DNA from: Rhynchonema sp. JSB1_4
Lineage: Eukaryota > Nematoda > Chromadorea > Monhysterida > Xyalidae
Direction of reading: 5' to 3'
Length of the DNA stretch: 64,000 bases
NCBI GenBank assembly: GCA_030248065.1
Contig: JASAMV010001754.1
Coordinates: 1-64,000, forward strand
In this document: in pieces, positions 24,535-37,390 of the stretch
Position numbering within the stretch: position 1 is the stretch's first letter
Layout of the letters: each line of letters starts with the position of its first letter
Program-made: the position numbers and the translations under genes
Notes under the pieces: model-generated
Seen by the model: only the letters and a program-made list of their open reading frames with translations
The model's database searches: none
What the model was told of the DNA's origin: nothing

Positions 24535-26360
24535 CCGCTTTACCTATTGTAACCTACCGTATACCCTTCGCAATGCGCAGCGGTGAGCAGTCCATGGCCC
24601 GTGCCCCATGCACTATGCACTGCACCTCAGTAACTCTCGTGGGGTACGTAATGCAGGAAAGAGGTGATTGATATTTCGATTTTCCTATTCTTTTGTTATC
24701 CCGTGAATCACAAACTGACAATAATTTACATTTGACACAAAAGAGCGTGAGATTTTGTGCGTTGCGCGCTCGCTCGCTTAATGTTCTGTGATGATCACCT
24801 GCCCACCACCCAACCGAAATTTACAATCAAACAATGCGAGAGTGACTTGTAGTCTCGAACCCGTTAACAGCATGCAACTTCGATGGCAGTTGCATGTGAA
24901 ACTGAACAACTAAGTGTTCTGCTAACAGTTTGGTCTCTGACAAGGGCCGGATCACCCACTGGGTATTGCGCTTGGTTTGGATTTAGGCCCAGGGTTAATA
25001 TTAAGCTGATTCAACTAAAGGTTACTGGACCAAGTGCTCCAGACGGAAGCTTGATCAGAAACACCAGCCCTCAATATCTTCGAGACTACCAGGCCCAAAT
25101 ATTTGCACTATGTGGGGAGGCAAACAAGTCGTAAAATCAACCCACCGACCAACCAGTCATCTATGCACCTAACTCAAGTCACACGCAGCTCAGTCACATA
25201 ATACAATCAACCATAAATGTGCACATGACTCTCGCTGCGTGTGTGTCTCAGATACAAACAAACACCGTCGGAGACTTCGTTACAGCCGAGCAAAATCGGG
25301 GGAGGGGGATTCATAATTTGGGCAAGGTGGCCCTTATTGGGAAACTCCAAGACACTTGGAAAATTGACTTTTCCTTTATCTCAGGCTTGGGCTTAAGCTT
25401 ATTTTTATGCACCGTTGTTGACTTGTTGATGTTTCACAAGGACCCTGTGGCGGTTTTATTCCGTCGACATCTGTTAAATTAACTTGATTTCAACGACTGC
25501 TAACGTCTCACCTATATGTTTGCCTGGCCTGGCACCTCCTTTCTTCACGCTCACTGATACCACGCCAGCACCACCCGTGCCAGATATCCCGGATCTGCTG
25601 GTCAACTTGAGTAAAGACACAGTAACCAGTCGTTTATTACCAGTGTACGCATCCGTAGCCTGCTTGTGTTATAACATCTGTATTATGTTCAGGATCCAAT
25701 TTATAGGTGGTTCAATGGATCCGGACCGAGAACCGTGACCAGAAACTGGTGGTTCGGTGCCTGATTTTCGTGTATATTTTCACTATGTCATCCACACCGC
25801 AATATCACATCATCACACATTGACACAGCTATATGTTGTATATTGCAAAAGTGCCAGTCTGGGTAGGTAAGGTATCAGTTTCGCACAATAAAACCAATTG
25901 TTCAATTACAGCGCACACACAATCACACACACACACACACACGTCACCATGGAATGACTTGCGAAAGGTCGACTCGCTGTTCATGTGGCAGGATTGTCCC
26001 GAATTTACGAATCTATTGCGCAAACACCGGGAAAGCGTGACTGTGAAACAACTTCTGGCAACAAGTTTTCGTGACTAGCTGATGTTTCACAACTACCAGC
26101 CTGATAAAGTCAGCCACGTATAAAAATACAACGATGTATTTTGCGAACTCGGCCCAAGTCTGCTCGGCTGTAAATAGTGGCCTCCCAGTCCGGTCATCAA
26201 TAAACACACGCAAAAGTCAAAGAGAAGAAAGAAGATCGTTTACATCTTACGACCACGTTACTGAGCTGTTAGTTTGTGTACAAACAGGCACTCCGGTTGA
26301 TCATGCACTGCGACTTGTTTGATAGATCAGGTTACGGTAGGTGTATGTTAATAGCTTAAA
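24535..26360. other. Intergenic stretch conserved in both arms, with (CA)n tract
   Basis: Holds a (CA)n tract at about 25,925-25,943 and short open frames such as 25,484-25,738 and 26,134-26,322, conserved but not recognised. The right arm has about 180 extra bases (32,310-32,490) with degenerate GCCTAAGCC-like repeats. Confidence 0.45.
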
Positions 26361-26456
26361 GTGACTCTACAATTGATCGTTGACCGCGTTTGTTTGCAGT
26401 CATTTTTTCAGACAATGAAGACTAGGTATCAGAAACCCAGATTTAGGAGATAGATT
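26361..26456. other. Inner edge of the left arm
   Basis: High similarity to the right arm stops here (left 26,360, right 31,363). No gene is seen. Confidence 0.6.
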
Positions 26457-27345
26457 TTCAAGTCGTTGCTTTGTGATGTTTCACGGAGCCCACACATTTT
26501 TACAGGAAGAGAAAAAATGAAAAAAAGTTTGAGGCAGGCCTGTGCGAAACACAAGGTAATCCAATAGAAGATATTTTCAGCGTTTTATACTCAGACGTTT
26601 TTCTGTTAAACGAGATATAAAGCATTGTGCGAAACGCCATGTGTGATAAATAATAAACGAAACACTCCAAAAAATCAAGCCTTTTTAAAGCACCCTTTTA
26701 CTCTAGCATAATTTTAAGCATCTGTGGTGAATTAAATAAGTTGTCAATTAGAAAATAAAAATCGTCTAATTATCTAGCTATTTAGGATGTGGCCTTTTCG
26801 TTTTTCAAAACCCTACACAGCTCACACAATGTTTACCACAACATGCGCAAGGCACCCATTGACCCACAAGCGCACACACACAAAGCTGAAACATTAGCCC
26901 CCGGCCGGCTGTGTGTTGTCGTTGTCTGTGCGCTGTGCGTGGTCTGAATGGCTGCCTTGCGCATGTTGTGGTAAACATTGTGTGAGCTGTGTAGGGTTTT
27001 GAAAAACGAAAAGCACATCCTAAACACTAGATAATTAGACGATTTTTATTTCTAATTGACAACTTATTTCATCCACCACAGATGCTTAAAATTATGCTAG
27101 AGTAAAAGGGTGCTTTAAAAAGGCTTGATTTTTTGGAGTGTTTCGTTTATTATTTATCACACATGGCGTTTCGCACAATGCTTTATATCTCGTTTAACAG
27201 AAAAACGTCTGAGTATAAAACGCTGAAAATATCTTCTATTGGCTTACCTTGTGTTTCGCACAGGCCTGCCTCAAACTTTTTTAATTTTTTCTCCTCCTGT
27301 AAAAATGTGTGGGCTCCGTGAAGCATCACAAAGCAACGACTTGAA
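26457..27345. mobile_element. Foldback element with about 390-bp arms in the palindrome spacer
   Basis: 26457-26850 pairs with 26955-27345, sharing TTCAAGTCGTTGCTTTG and ACACAATGTTTACCACAACA. The loop is about 100 bp. The outermost 30 bases and part of the 26,410-26,460 flank recur in reverse at 28,563-28,705. Confidence 0.8.
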
Positions 27346-28703
27346 AAAAAAATAAAATTCTTCCCCCCCCATCGACAAAAAAAAAAATTCAGATCATCAA
27401 ATAAATTTCGATAAAGTGTATAGATTTTATTTATTGGAGGTGTAGTAAGTGTTTTCATGTGCCTTCCTGACCCAAAAAAAGAAAAAAAGCAGAATCAAGA
27501 AAAGGACAAGTGGAGAGTTTATTTTATTAAGAGGATAATTTTGTATAGTTTTTATTATTTCCTTCCCGGGTCCCCCGGAGGAAAAAAAATAAAAAAAAAA
27601 AAAGAGAAGAGATAAGAAAAATGGTTTATAAAGCTAGATCTGAGCCAAATATAAATTAGGAAGGACCCTTATTCTGGGATCCGTCCCGTCCCCTTGGTTT
27701 GCAGTTGCCAGCCACCCGCGGTGCGTGAGAGAGATTCATATAGCGCGCTGAATATTTTTTTTTTTTTTTTTTGATATTTTTTGTTTTCGGTAGGGTTTTT
27801 CCCCCCCACACTCCATGTTTTTTGGAGAGGTCTGTACCCCCCCCATCGCTATTGTCACCACGGGGAAAGAAAAAAAAAAAAGAAAAAAGAAAAAATAAAA
27901 AAAAGAAGAGGAAAAGGAATCGCCAAAAAGCAACCGGCATTAGATATAGGAACGAAACTAAGCCACGATAGGCATATAAGATTAATGAGCGCATGAACGT
28001 GAGACTGGTTATTATTTTATTTCATTTTATTGCATTTCTTTCTCCACCACCGATACTAAAATTGGAAAGAAAAAAAAAACAAAAAAAAACAAAAGAATGG
28101 AAGTATTGGTGGATGTCACATAGAGGTGATAAAGGGTGGTTGCTTTTAAGGCTTATTTTTTTGACGTTTCTGTTTATTACGCACATGTTTCTAATGTCAC
28201 ACATCGTTGAGTGTCCGTTTTGGTTAGTAGTGTCGCATACAGATGATTTATATTTTAACATGAAATGTATATGTGTTTTTTATAAACGCTAAATAAAAAA
28301 AGAGTATTAGGTTTTGTGAGGGGGGTGTAGGGTATCTTGTTGCTATTGGTTATTTTTTGGCAGGCCTGCCTCAGGAAAAGAGAAAGAAAGAAGAGAAAAC
28401 CCAGACAGACAAGAACAAACACCAGAGGCAAACGCACAAACCTCGGTCCCAGTCCGCGAGCAGTCCTCGCGACCGCGATCGACCGCGATCGAGTTTTATT
28501 TTGAACTTTTTCATTTTTGAATATCAAACGGGCTTTCATGGTCACCTAGTCACCTGTCTCCTCCTTACCATGCTGTGGGCTCCGTGAGCATCACAATCAA
28601 GTACTTGAAAGTTCTTAGTTTCCTAAATCTGGGTTTTCACAAAAAAAAAGGATAAATAGCGCACTGCAAAAGTTCCTTTTATTTTTACCCTAGTCTTCAT
28701 TAT

Positions 28704-28738
<35 letters not shown>

Positions 28739-29014
28739 ACCAAAAAGGAAAGAAGAAAGAGGTCAAACGGGTGAAAAAAATGACTCCAAACAAACAAGCG
28801 AAAAAAAAAAAAAAAAAAAAAAAAAAAAGAAAAAAAAAGAGGATGCTCCACAATTACTGTGCCCACATAGGATTTATTGTTATGCTTGCTTATGCTCACA
28901 TGGGTAACAAGCTTGCGAGAGCAGGTGACCATTGAAAGCCACCGTAATAATAAGGAGAATAAGACAGAAAAAGAACAATAAACTAACGACAAAAATTGTG
29001 AGCAAACAAATGGA
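27346..29014. other. Homopolymer-rich spacer, decayed mirror of 29,015-30,500
   Basis: Long A and T runs (27,576-27,605; 27,755-27,772; 28,705-28,735; 28,801-28,839). Islands match the other side in reverse: 27,690-27,750 with 30,360-30,420; 27,843-27,858 with 30,130-30,150; 27,962-27,996 with 29,860-29,895; 28,448-28,500 with exon 2 of the small gene. No intact gene on this side. Confidence 0.6.
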
Positions 29015-29760
29015 CTAACGTTTAGCCAACGATGGTGAAAACTCGGAGTGCGCGGTCAGATCCGGCGGTCGCAGCGGACTGCTCGCGGACAATGGGGACA
29101 CGAAGGATTTCTGGCCGTTTAGACCTGAACATAAGGAAGTAAGATTCTCGGGTGCCACCTAATGGTGAACTGGATCTGGGGATATCAGGAAGTTCCATTC
29201 TGCAGTGTAAGGCTAAGCCTAATCGACAATCTGTGTACCAAAATGCTTTCTGAGCACTCGAGGCCAGCTGCTGGCAACTAACGATGACCCGGTACACCGC
29301 CCCCGTCCACAAGAACAGGCCGAAATGCAGAACAAAGCCCATAGCTGTGTGTGTTACTCGATTTTCGACAGCTTTTATGTTCCTGGTGTCGATCAAGCAA
29401 CCACATTAACGTTAGTTTCCATTTTTCAGTCTTGTTATCATGCCTGTATCGGCGATTCACGTCAACGGTAACCCAAAAGGGGACACTCAACGCATGTGTG
29501 TCATCACATTAGAAAGTTCACATATGACAGGTTTTTGGCCGTAATAATCATGAAACGTTATCAACGTCAGTCAGCTTTACAAACGTCAATCCCACCCTTT
29601 AATCACCTCCATGTGACATGGCCGCGGCAGCCAGATAACATTGCACCAATTGCGCATTCTGTGCGTTGAACAGTGGTGACGCAATTTGAGGAGGAGATGA
29701 CGCCTGGGACATGGCGGCGCCCAACAACTTTTCGGTCAAGTTTTTCTGCTGATTGTCCAT
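29015..29760 (-). CDS. Small two-exon protein of unknown function in the palindrome spacer
   Basis: Exon 1 is 29760-29607 and exon 2 is 29124-29015 (minus strand). Exon 1 starts with ATG at 29760 (MDNQQKNLTEKLLGAAM) and ends in one spare base at a GAG|GTGATT donor. Exon 2 follows a pyrimidine-rich acceptor (CTTCCTTATGTTCAG) and supplies the missing two bases, so the phases fit. The joined frame is 264 nt (87 aa plus TAG). It is Gln/Ala/Ser/Pro-rich, with QLVQCYLAAAAMSHGG at the end of exon 1 and FVSPLSASSPLRPPDL early in exon 2, and has no membrane segment or domain I know. An AATAAA on the minus strand near 28,875 would be a suitable poly(A) signal. A TTCCAG sits just before the ATG, so a 5' non-coding exon or trans-spliced leader is possible. 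A degraded reverse copy of exon 2 lies near 28,430-28,505. More exons could exist. Confidence 0.5.
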
Positions 29761-31362
29761 TGCTGGAATTTTGAAGTTGTTTTATACGGTGGTCGAAAAG
29801 AAAATTAACATTTCGTTGGAAATAATATAATATGTACTGCATGTCTTGCAGCGTTTCGATTGCGCTCATTAATCGTTATATGCCTATCGTAGGCTTAAGT
29901 TTCCGTTCCTATAAATCTGAATGCCGAGTTGCTAATTTTGGGCGAATATAACCCATCTGGGATGGGTCCTCGATCAGTAACTTGTCGAGCTTGAAAATCA
30001 GTCATGGAAAGAATACATGAAAAACCTCACCTCAGCTCGTTATCAAGCAATAATATCGGGAATATTCACAAATATTCGATTGTGTCAAGAATATCAAAAT
30101 TATAAACCGAAAAAAATAATCTTTCACCCACCAGTAGGTGACAATAGCGATGCGGCGGCGGTGTACATGACCTTTTTTGTCAGTCGCTGAAAGAATACCG
30201 CATCCGATTTTCGGAGTGTCGTGGAACTCTTGGTTGTTTGTTCTTGTTGTGACGAAATAACTCAATTCCCGTAGCGCGAAAGACAAAAAATGTGATCGCC
30301 GAAAAATCTACAAACATATAATATCCTTCACTAATTTTATTTGAATATTTTCAGCGCGCCGTATATCGAATCGTCTCTCTCACGCACCGCGGGTGGCTGG
30401 CAACTGCAAACCAAGGGGTACTGGTCTGACTCGGGTACTCCAGATATTTGAAGGGGTCCTTCCTCCAATTTATAGTGTTGGGCTCAGATCTAGGCTTTAT
30501 CGCAAACCATATAGTGTCTAAGTATGAAACTGCGCAGTCGTACAGCTGACCAGAAACACCAGGCCTGAATTCTACAATGACGCCAGACCAAAGGGTTTCG
30601 AGTTGAAAAGGTGGGGATGCACCATTCTCACCAGAACCAGCAGAGCAATAATGATAATATAAAATGCGAAACGAGGTTACACCAACAATACAAAAGACAA
30701 ACATGCGCGGATGTGCACCTCTTGTGCCGACTACTATCAGCGAAATAATAAGATCAACTAGGTACAAAATGTGATGCCTCGTTCAGTCAAGCAATAAACA
30801 TGCCTCCACCCCCCGGTAGGCGGAGTCAGCCAATGAGCGATATTTGCAAAGTTGGACTGCGTGCATAGTTTCTTTTGCTTTTTGTTTGTGAATATTTTCG
30901 GTTCTTTTGTTGTGTGCAAACGAGAAGGCACTAACTCAGTTGAATTGAACAGCGTTACCTACAGCTCCCAGATGGAAATAAGAATCGATAGTACACTTTA
31001 TGCGAAATTTATTGCTGGGATGAGATCGCATGAAAATGCTTTAAAGTGCATTTTGTTTAACGATGCAGACACGAGGTATAAATGGGTGCCAAATAAGCAG
31101 CTTTAATACTATGCTCATCTGGGCACATGCGCGGGAAACATTGGCTTCTAGGTTTGTGCATGATTTATAAAACAGTTAAATTTTGCTAAGCTTTTTGTTA
31201 GTGACTTCCATTCGGAAAATCTGGTTCATCGAAGTGACTTGCAGGTAGTTCAGCAGCAATTCTTTTCTCTAATATCGTGCACGCCAACGCAATATTTCTC
31301 ACCGGATCCATGTCTTGGCTGTCTCGTGACTTGACAGCATGGCAAACAGCAAAGTCAGCATC
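29761..31362. other. Region upstream of the small gene; no gene recognised
   Basis: Contains an open minus-strand frame at 30032-30286 (MSFALRELSYFVTTRTNNQE...) with no known domain. The 30,351-30,500 part is the better preserved partner of 27,630-27,755. I see no RNA gene. Confidence 0.4.
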
Positions 31363-33373
31363 TTTTAAGCTATTAACATACACCTACCGTAACCTGATCC
31401 ATCAAACAAGTCGCATGATCAACCGGAGTGCCTGTTTGTGCACAAACTAACAGCTCAGTAACGTGGTCGTAAGATGTAAACGATCTTCTTTCTTCTCTTT
31501 GACTTTTGCGTGTGTTTATTGATGACCGGACTGGGAGGCCACTATTTACAGCCGAGCAGACTTGGGCCGAGTTCGCGAAATACATCGTTGTATTTTTCTA
31601 CGTGGCTGACTTTATCCGGCTGGTAGTTGTGAAACATCAGCTAGTCACGAAAACTTGTTGCCAGAAGTTGTTTCACAGTCACGATTTCCCGGTGTTTGCG
31701 CAATAGATTCGTAAATTCGGGACAATCCTGCCACATGAACAGCGAGTCGACCTTTCGCAAGTCATTCCATGGTGACGTGTGTGTGTGTGTGATTGTGTGT
31801 GCGCTGTAATTGAACAATTGGTTTTATTGTGCGAAACTGATACCTTACCTACCCTGACTGGCACTTTTGCCATATACAATATATAGCTGTGTCAACAATG
31901 TGTGATGATGTGATATTGCGGTGTGCATGACATAGTGAACATATACACATGTGAAAATCAGGCACCGAACCACCAGTTTCTGGTCACGGTTCTCGGTCCG
32001 GATCCATTGAACCACCTATAAATTGGATCCTGAACATAATACAGATGTTATAACATAAGCAGGCTACGGATGCGTACACTGGTAATAAACGACTGGTTAC
32101 TGTGTCTTTACTCAAGTTGACCAGCATATCCGGGATATCTGGCACGGGTGATGCTGGCGTGGTATCAGTTAGCGTGAAGAAAGGAGGTGCCAGGCCAGGC
32201 AAACATATAGGTGAGACGTTAGCAGCGTTGAAACCAAGTTAGTTTAACAGATGTCGACGGAATAAAACCACCACAGGGTACTTGTGAAACATTAACAAGT
32301 CGACACGACAACGGCGCATACATACTTGCCTAACGTGCGAATTCTCAACTTTTAGGTTATGTGACAGTGTGTCATCCACACTTTTTAGGAAACCCTAAGA
32401 CAGCTGCCTTGAGAGAGAAAAAAAATGCAAGTTCGATTTTGCGATGGAGTGCACGGCATTGCCTCAGGATTTGGCCTACATAAGTTTCAGCCTAAGCCGA
32501 AAAATAAGCTTAAGCCCAAGCCTGAGATAAAGGAAAAGTCAATTTTCCAAGTGTCTTGGGGTTTCCCAATAAGGGCCACCTTGCCCAAATTCCGAATCCC
32601 CCTCCCCCGATTTTGCTCGGCTGTAACGAAGTCTCCGACGGTGTTTGTTTGTATCTGAGACACACACGCAGCGAGAGTCATGTGCACATTTATGGTTGAT
32701 TGTATTATGTGACAGAGCTGCGTGTGACTTGAGTTAGGTGCATAGATGACTGGTTGGTCGGTGGGTTGATTTTACGACTTGTTTGCCTCCCCACATAGTG
32801 CAAATATTTGGGCCTGGTAGTCTCGAAGATATTGAGGGCTGGTGTTTCTGATCAAGCTTCCGTCTGGAGCACTTGGTCCAACAACCTTTTGTTGAATCAG
32901 CTTAATATTAACCCTGGGCCCAAATCCAAACCAAACGCAATACCCGGTGGGTGATCCGGCCCTTGTCAGAGACGAAACTGTTAGCAGAACACTTTGTTGT
33001 TCAGTTTCACATGCAACTGCCATCGAAGTTGCATGCTGTTAACGGGTTCGAGACTACAAGTCACTCTCGCATTGTTTGATTGTAAATTTCGGTTGGGTGG
33101 TGGGCAGGTGATCATCACAGAACATTAAGCGAGCGAGCGCGCAACGCACAAAATCTCACGCTCTTTTGTGTCAAATGTAAATTATTGTCAGTTTGTGATT
33201 CACGGGATAACAAAAGAATAGGAAAATCGAAATATCAATCACCTCTTTCCTGCATTACGTACCCCACGAGAGTTACTGAGGTGCAGTGCATAGTGCATGG
33301 GGCACGGGCCATGGACTGCTCACCGCTGCGCATTGCGAACGGTATACGGTAGGTTACAATAGGTAAAGCGGTA

Positions 33374-33561
33374 AAGGCAAACTACGCCAACACGAGCCCG
33401 ATTTCGAAGGTGCGGTGTATTACAAATACTGTGTACAAATAGAAAGAGAAAATCATCATGTTCTACTTTGTATTCTTCAACGTGTAACATTTCCCAAATC
33501 AGCAGCCACGTCAGAATGTTTCACTATTCTGCCAGCTGCTCGTGTTGGCGTAGTTTGCCTT
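33374..33561. mobile_element. AAGGCAAACTACGCC-family MITE, right arm
   Basis: Mirror of 24345-24532. Confidence 0.7.
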
Positions 33562-36266
33562 TACATTGTACAAGTGCATCATACATGTCTGCATGAGAGC
33601 ATTTTACCCTCCACCCAATTCCCTGATGATTCCGGTCTGATTAAGCCGGTTCTCGTCAAAACGTTACCAACTTTGTGAACAATTATATAGGCGCTTTGCG
33701 CTTTTACACGCGGTTCGAAATCAAGCCCTTCATTAAACATTAACAATGAAATACACATGTAGGCACTTTCAAAATGATAAGTCACCATGATAACCCGCGG
33801 GTGGACCGTATAAAAATCGTGTGTCCATGATCAGATGACCAATTCGAGTGATGCCACTGTTCGCGTAAAATCGCTTGGCGATCTTGATGGGCTGTGATTC
33901 AATTATATTTTTAGGTGTATTTTGCTCATTGACGCAGCAACAGTTGCCAAGTCAACGGTATTCTTGAAACACCTTCTATACATTTTATTTATTTTACCTC
34001 AGAGCAAGACAGGTGCATCATGTCATCATCAGTGCAAACACACGCACCAGCGTGCGCCCAATGATTGTAAGAAAACGAATGTGTAACGCTGATTTCATCA
34101 TTCCATACTTACCCGATAGGGCATAGACGGGAAGTATTTTTCTTGGTAGATCATTTCTGAATTTTGCGTAATTGTTTTCAAATGGATGGAATTTGCAGAC
34201 CATGCCGACCAGCTATGGTCATTACCTGACAGTATTAGACACCTCAGCGAAACATCAGCTCACTGTCAAATACGAGTCAGGTAAGACGATCAACTGATGG
34301 CTGCATTAGCTGTCGGTTGAAATTTTCGGTGATTTTAGGGCCCGAACTTTTTGTCGCAAGATTCGCAGCACTCTTCTGAAAATTGAAATTAGCAGGTTGA
34401 TCCGGCTATTGCGGAAGAAAATTTGAAAATCTTTTCGAAACAGAAAACACGATGGTCGATAATCACGAAGAAAACAAGAGTGGACCCTAAAATGTTTGGC
34501 ACTCATTTAACTGAGCATTTAACTCATTTACCTGTCAACAGAGCTTGCAACAAAGTTGATGGTTCACTCGCTAAGGGATCTGGATCGAGTGATGGCAAAC
34601 ATTGTGGAACAACGCGAAGTGAATGCAGGTCAGGGTGTGGTTCAGTTGTAAGACGTATGGCATACATGTAAGTTGTAGTCTGGTTCCGAAAACTGGTTAG
34701 TTAGCCATGGCCAGAAAAGTACACTACCGATAAACCCTTTCACCTCGCCCGTGTCGGTGAAAATGGGTGAAACTTTGAGAGCAAAACTCCCTGGCGTGAA
34801 GAAGCGAAACCCACTGTCATGATGTTTCACTCTGAGGAACTGAACTGCCAGAAAACGACAGCAGCTGAATGAAAAACGTTCAACCGACTTCGGCGTGGGG
34901 TTACTGGTGTCCATTGATTTCAGAAACGTGACAGATAGGTTCAATAAGCTTGGAAGAAACATACGCACATTAAAAATACCCTTCTTTCAACGACAAAATA
35001 CTACAGTATGAGTAAGGTTCAAGTCAGCTGTGAGGCTGTGTAGTTGTAGCCGACTGTGGTTATCACAGATCGAACCGCAGTAAAACCGTATTTTACGGCA
35101 ATCGGTAGCAAAGTGTAGTATGTAGTATGAGCTGTTTGTTACTTTTTTGTAGGAAGCGTTGAGACCGCGACTGGTACACAATCAGTAAAAATACAAAAGG
35201 GTACACCCGCTTATTGGGGCCTTGTACATTGGGTACCAACTTTGTTTTTTGAACATGGCGCAGCTGAAAATTTCTGCGTCCAAAATTTGATCAACAAATG
35301 TGTTACTGTGTGCCCAACTTGATACGAGCCCGGTTCATGATAAGGGCCTGTCGATTTTGGTGATATATCACTGTTGAAGAGCGAGTGGTATTGTCCGATA
35401 AAAGCTACATTATGTACCTGAGTTATATAGTTGAACAATACACTATTGAAGCAGGTTTATGGGACTTATATTGAAAAGTAGCGGTTCCTGAAGCTGAAAC
35501 ATGTAATGGGCAAATAAATTTACAGAAGATTACACGCTTGTTTGAAGCGTGTAATACACACAGCCATAATATCTGCACCACGTTGCTTTTTGTGCAGACA
35601 ATTGGTGCATAGAGTTGTGATAAGAACGGCGTACTCTTTTTCTATAATGTAAAAGTCTCGTAAAATCGAGTGTGAATTAATAACGGGCAATCAATTTCGA
35701 AACAATGAAAAAAATTGGCGTCACTGCTTGTAATAAAAACGAACGCAGGTAAAATCAAATGTTGGATAGCTCCATATGCCTAGCTTTATAGTTTATAGCC
35801 GCTTGTAGCAGTGCTGGTCAACCACCACAAAGCTTGTAACAGTGGGCCTTACACGTTGTGGCAAGATGTCATAGTAGCTACATACATTACATCATCTTAG
35901 AACACGTTCTATTTCGCTTTGGTTAGCAACCATCCATGTCGACGAAAGGGTTTGTCAAGCAATTGTCACGGACTGAACTCACGCACGAAAAAACGGATAG
36001 CTTTGTGACGATATCTTGCAGAAAATCACACGACGAAAATAAAAACTCGACGGAACCAAGGTTGCTACTTTGACCACACAACAGTTTCTGCAACGTGGAC
36101 GTCAAACAGTCACTTACCACAGCGGGACAAGACTTGGACAAGATTGGGAGTGTTACGATTGGGCCCCATTTTTCTTCCGGCCTGTTTCGTTAAACCGGCG
36201 ATGGACCGGGGCATCGTCAGAAGGAATGAGTTTTTCAGCTGAACTGCACAGTAAGTCAGTCAGTAA

Positions 36267-36465
36267 GGGCGGACTTAGGTTGAACACGGAAACCGGAACA
36301 CGGAAATATTTCCGTGTTCCGTGTGCCGTGAATATTTTTGAGAATCACGGAAACCGGAAATATTTCCGTGCCACGGAAATATTTCCGTGCACGGAAATCC
36401 ATGAAACAGGCTTGTATGTAAATTATTTCCGTGTTCCGGTTTCCGTGTTCAACCTAAGTCCGCCC
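36267..36465. mobile_element. PIF/Harbinger-like MITE with CACGGAAA repeats, right only
   Basis: 199 bp with GGGCGGACTTAGGTTGAACA ends and TAA duplications (36264-36266, 36466-36468). The interior is packed with CACGGAAATATTTCCGTG palindromes. The left arm has the empty site near 21,502-21,512. Confidence 0.88.
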
Positions 36466-36650
36466 TAAATCTTACTGTTGACTTGACAGTTGTTTGACAA
36501 GCAGGCAGCTATAGCTTGCACTTTGTAGCTAACCGCTCCCTCATCTCACAGCATCTCTAACTGTAAAGCCGACGATACAATATGTGGATGGAGCATCAGT
36601 GCAAATATTTGATGACAACATGTATGTACAAAACGTGCACACCACCCAGC

Positions 36651-37339
36651 CAGGGTTGGAAAAAAAATTTTTTTTTTAAACAAGTTTATTTTTAAAAAAA
36701 AATCTAAAAAAAAAAATTTTTTTTTAAAAAGTCTCAGATTCGGGGAAATTTTACCAAATTTGCCTAAAAAACGCGCAAAATCGCGAAAAAATGCAACTTT
36801 AATTGACTTGGTTTGCATCACTTATGAAGGGTGTTTACGCCATTTCGATGCGATCCAACAGTCTGTGCTTGTTATGGACCTATGATTGCTGCTCTGTGGT
36901 ATCAGACACAACAGTTTGTGGTCGAATAAGCAAGATTCACTCATAAACCATATAGAATTGAGAATATAAACTGCAGAAATACCTGTCGGGTCGCTGAATC
37001 AGTCGTATATGACCGACCCGATGGGGTATGACATCAAAGTACCATGTAACTACATGCATACTGTGTCTCATGTATCACAGGAAGGTATAATAACATCATT
37101 TGGGGCATCTTAGATACCAAATACATGCCCCTAAAGTGATTTTGTGAAGAAAATTTTTCGACCCTTGAGAAAAAATGACAAAAAATAACCCCCAAAAAGG
37201 CAATTTTTGGACGTTTTAGAACATTTTGTTCCCCCGAAAAATTAAAAAAAAAAATTTTTTTTTAACAAAAAAATTTTTCAAAAACCTTTTTAAAAAAAAA
37301 ATTTTTTAAAAAAAAAAATTTTTTTTTTGCCCAACCCTG
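36651..37339. mobile_element. hAT-like MITE (CAGGGTTGG ends), right only, copy 1
   Basis: CAGGGTTGG / CCAACCCTG ends, with perfect 8-bp duplications CACCCAGC (36643-36650, 37340-37347). Runs of A and T make strong hairpins inside both ends. The intact target is at about 21,325-21,332 in the left arm. Confidence 0.92.
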
Positions 37340-37390
37340 CACCCAGCCTTCGACGATTGTGTGATGGAAGCAAAAAGTTACAGCGTACAG

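Larger units (their letters stand above)
1820..26360 (+). repeat. Left arm of large inverted duplication
   Basis: This stretch matches the reverse complement of about 31,363-54,965. Paired positions show a stepwise changing coordinate sum that is explained by insertions: 7,133/48,090; 10,149/44,489; 11,160/42,508; 19,627/39,807; 24,228/33,678; 25,738/31,984. Identity looks in the mid to high nineties per cent by eye outside insertions. Similarity drops sharply at 26,360 and ends outwards near 1,820. Confidence 0.95.

Noticed and set aside
28705..28840. Poly(A) runs as the tail of a retrocopy
   Set aside because: No upstream gene-like sequence or target duplication accompanies them; they lie in a generally homopolymer-rich stretch at the palindrome centre.
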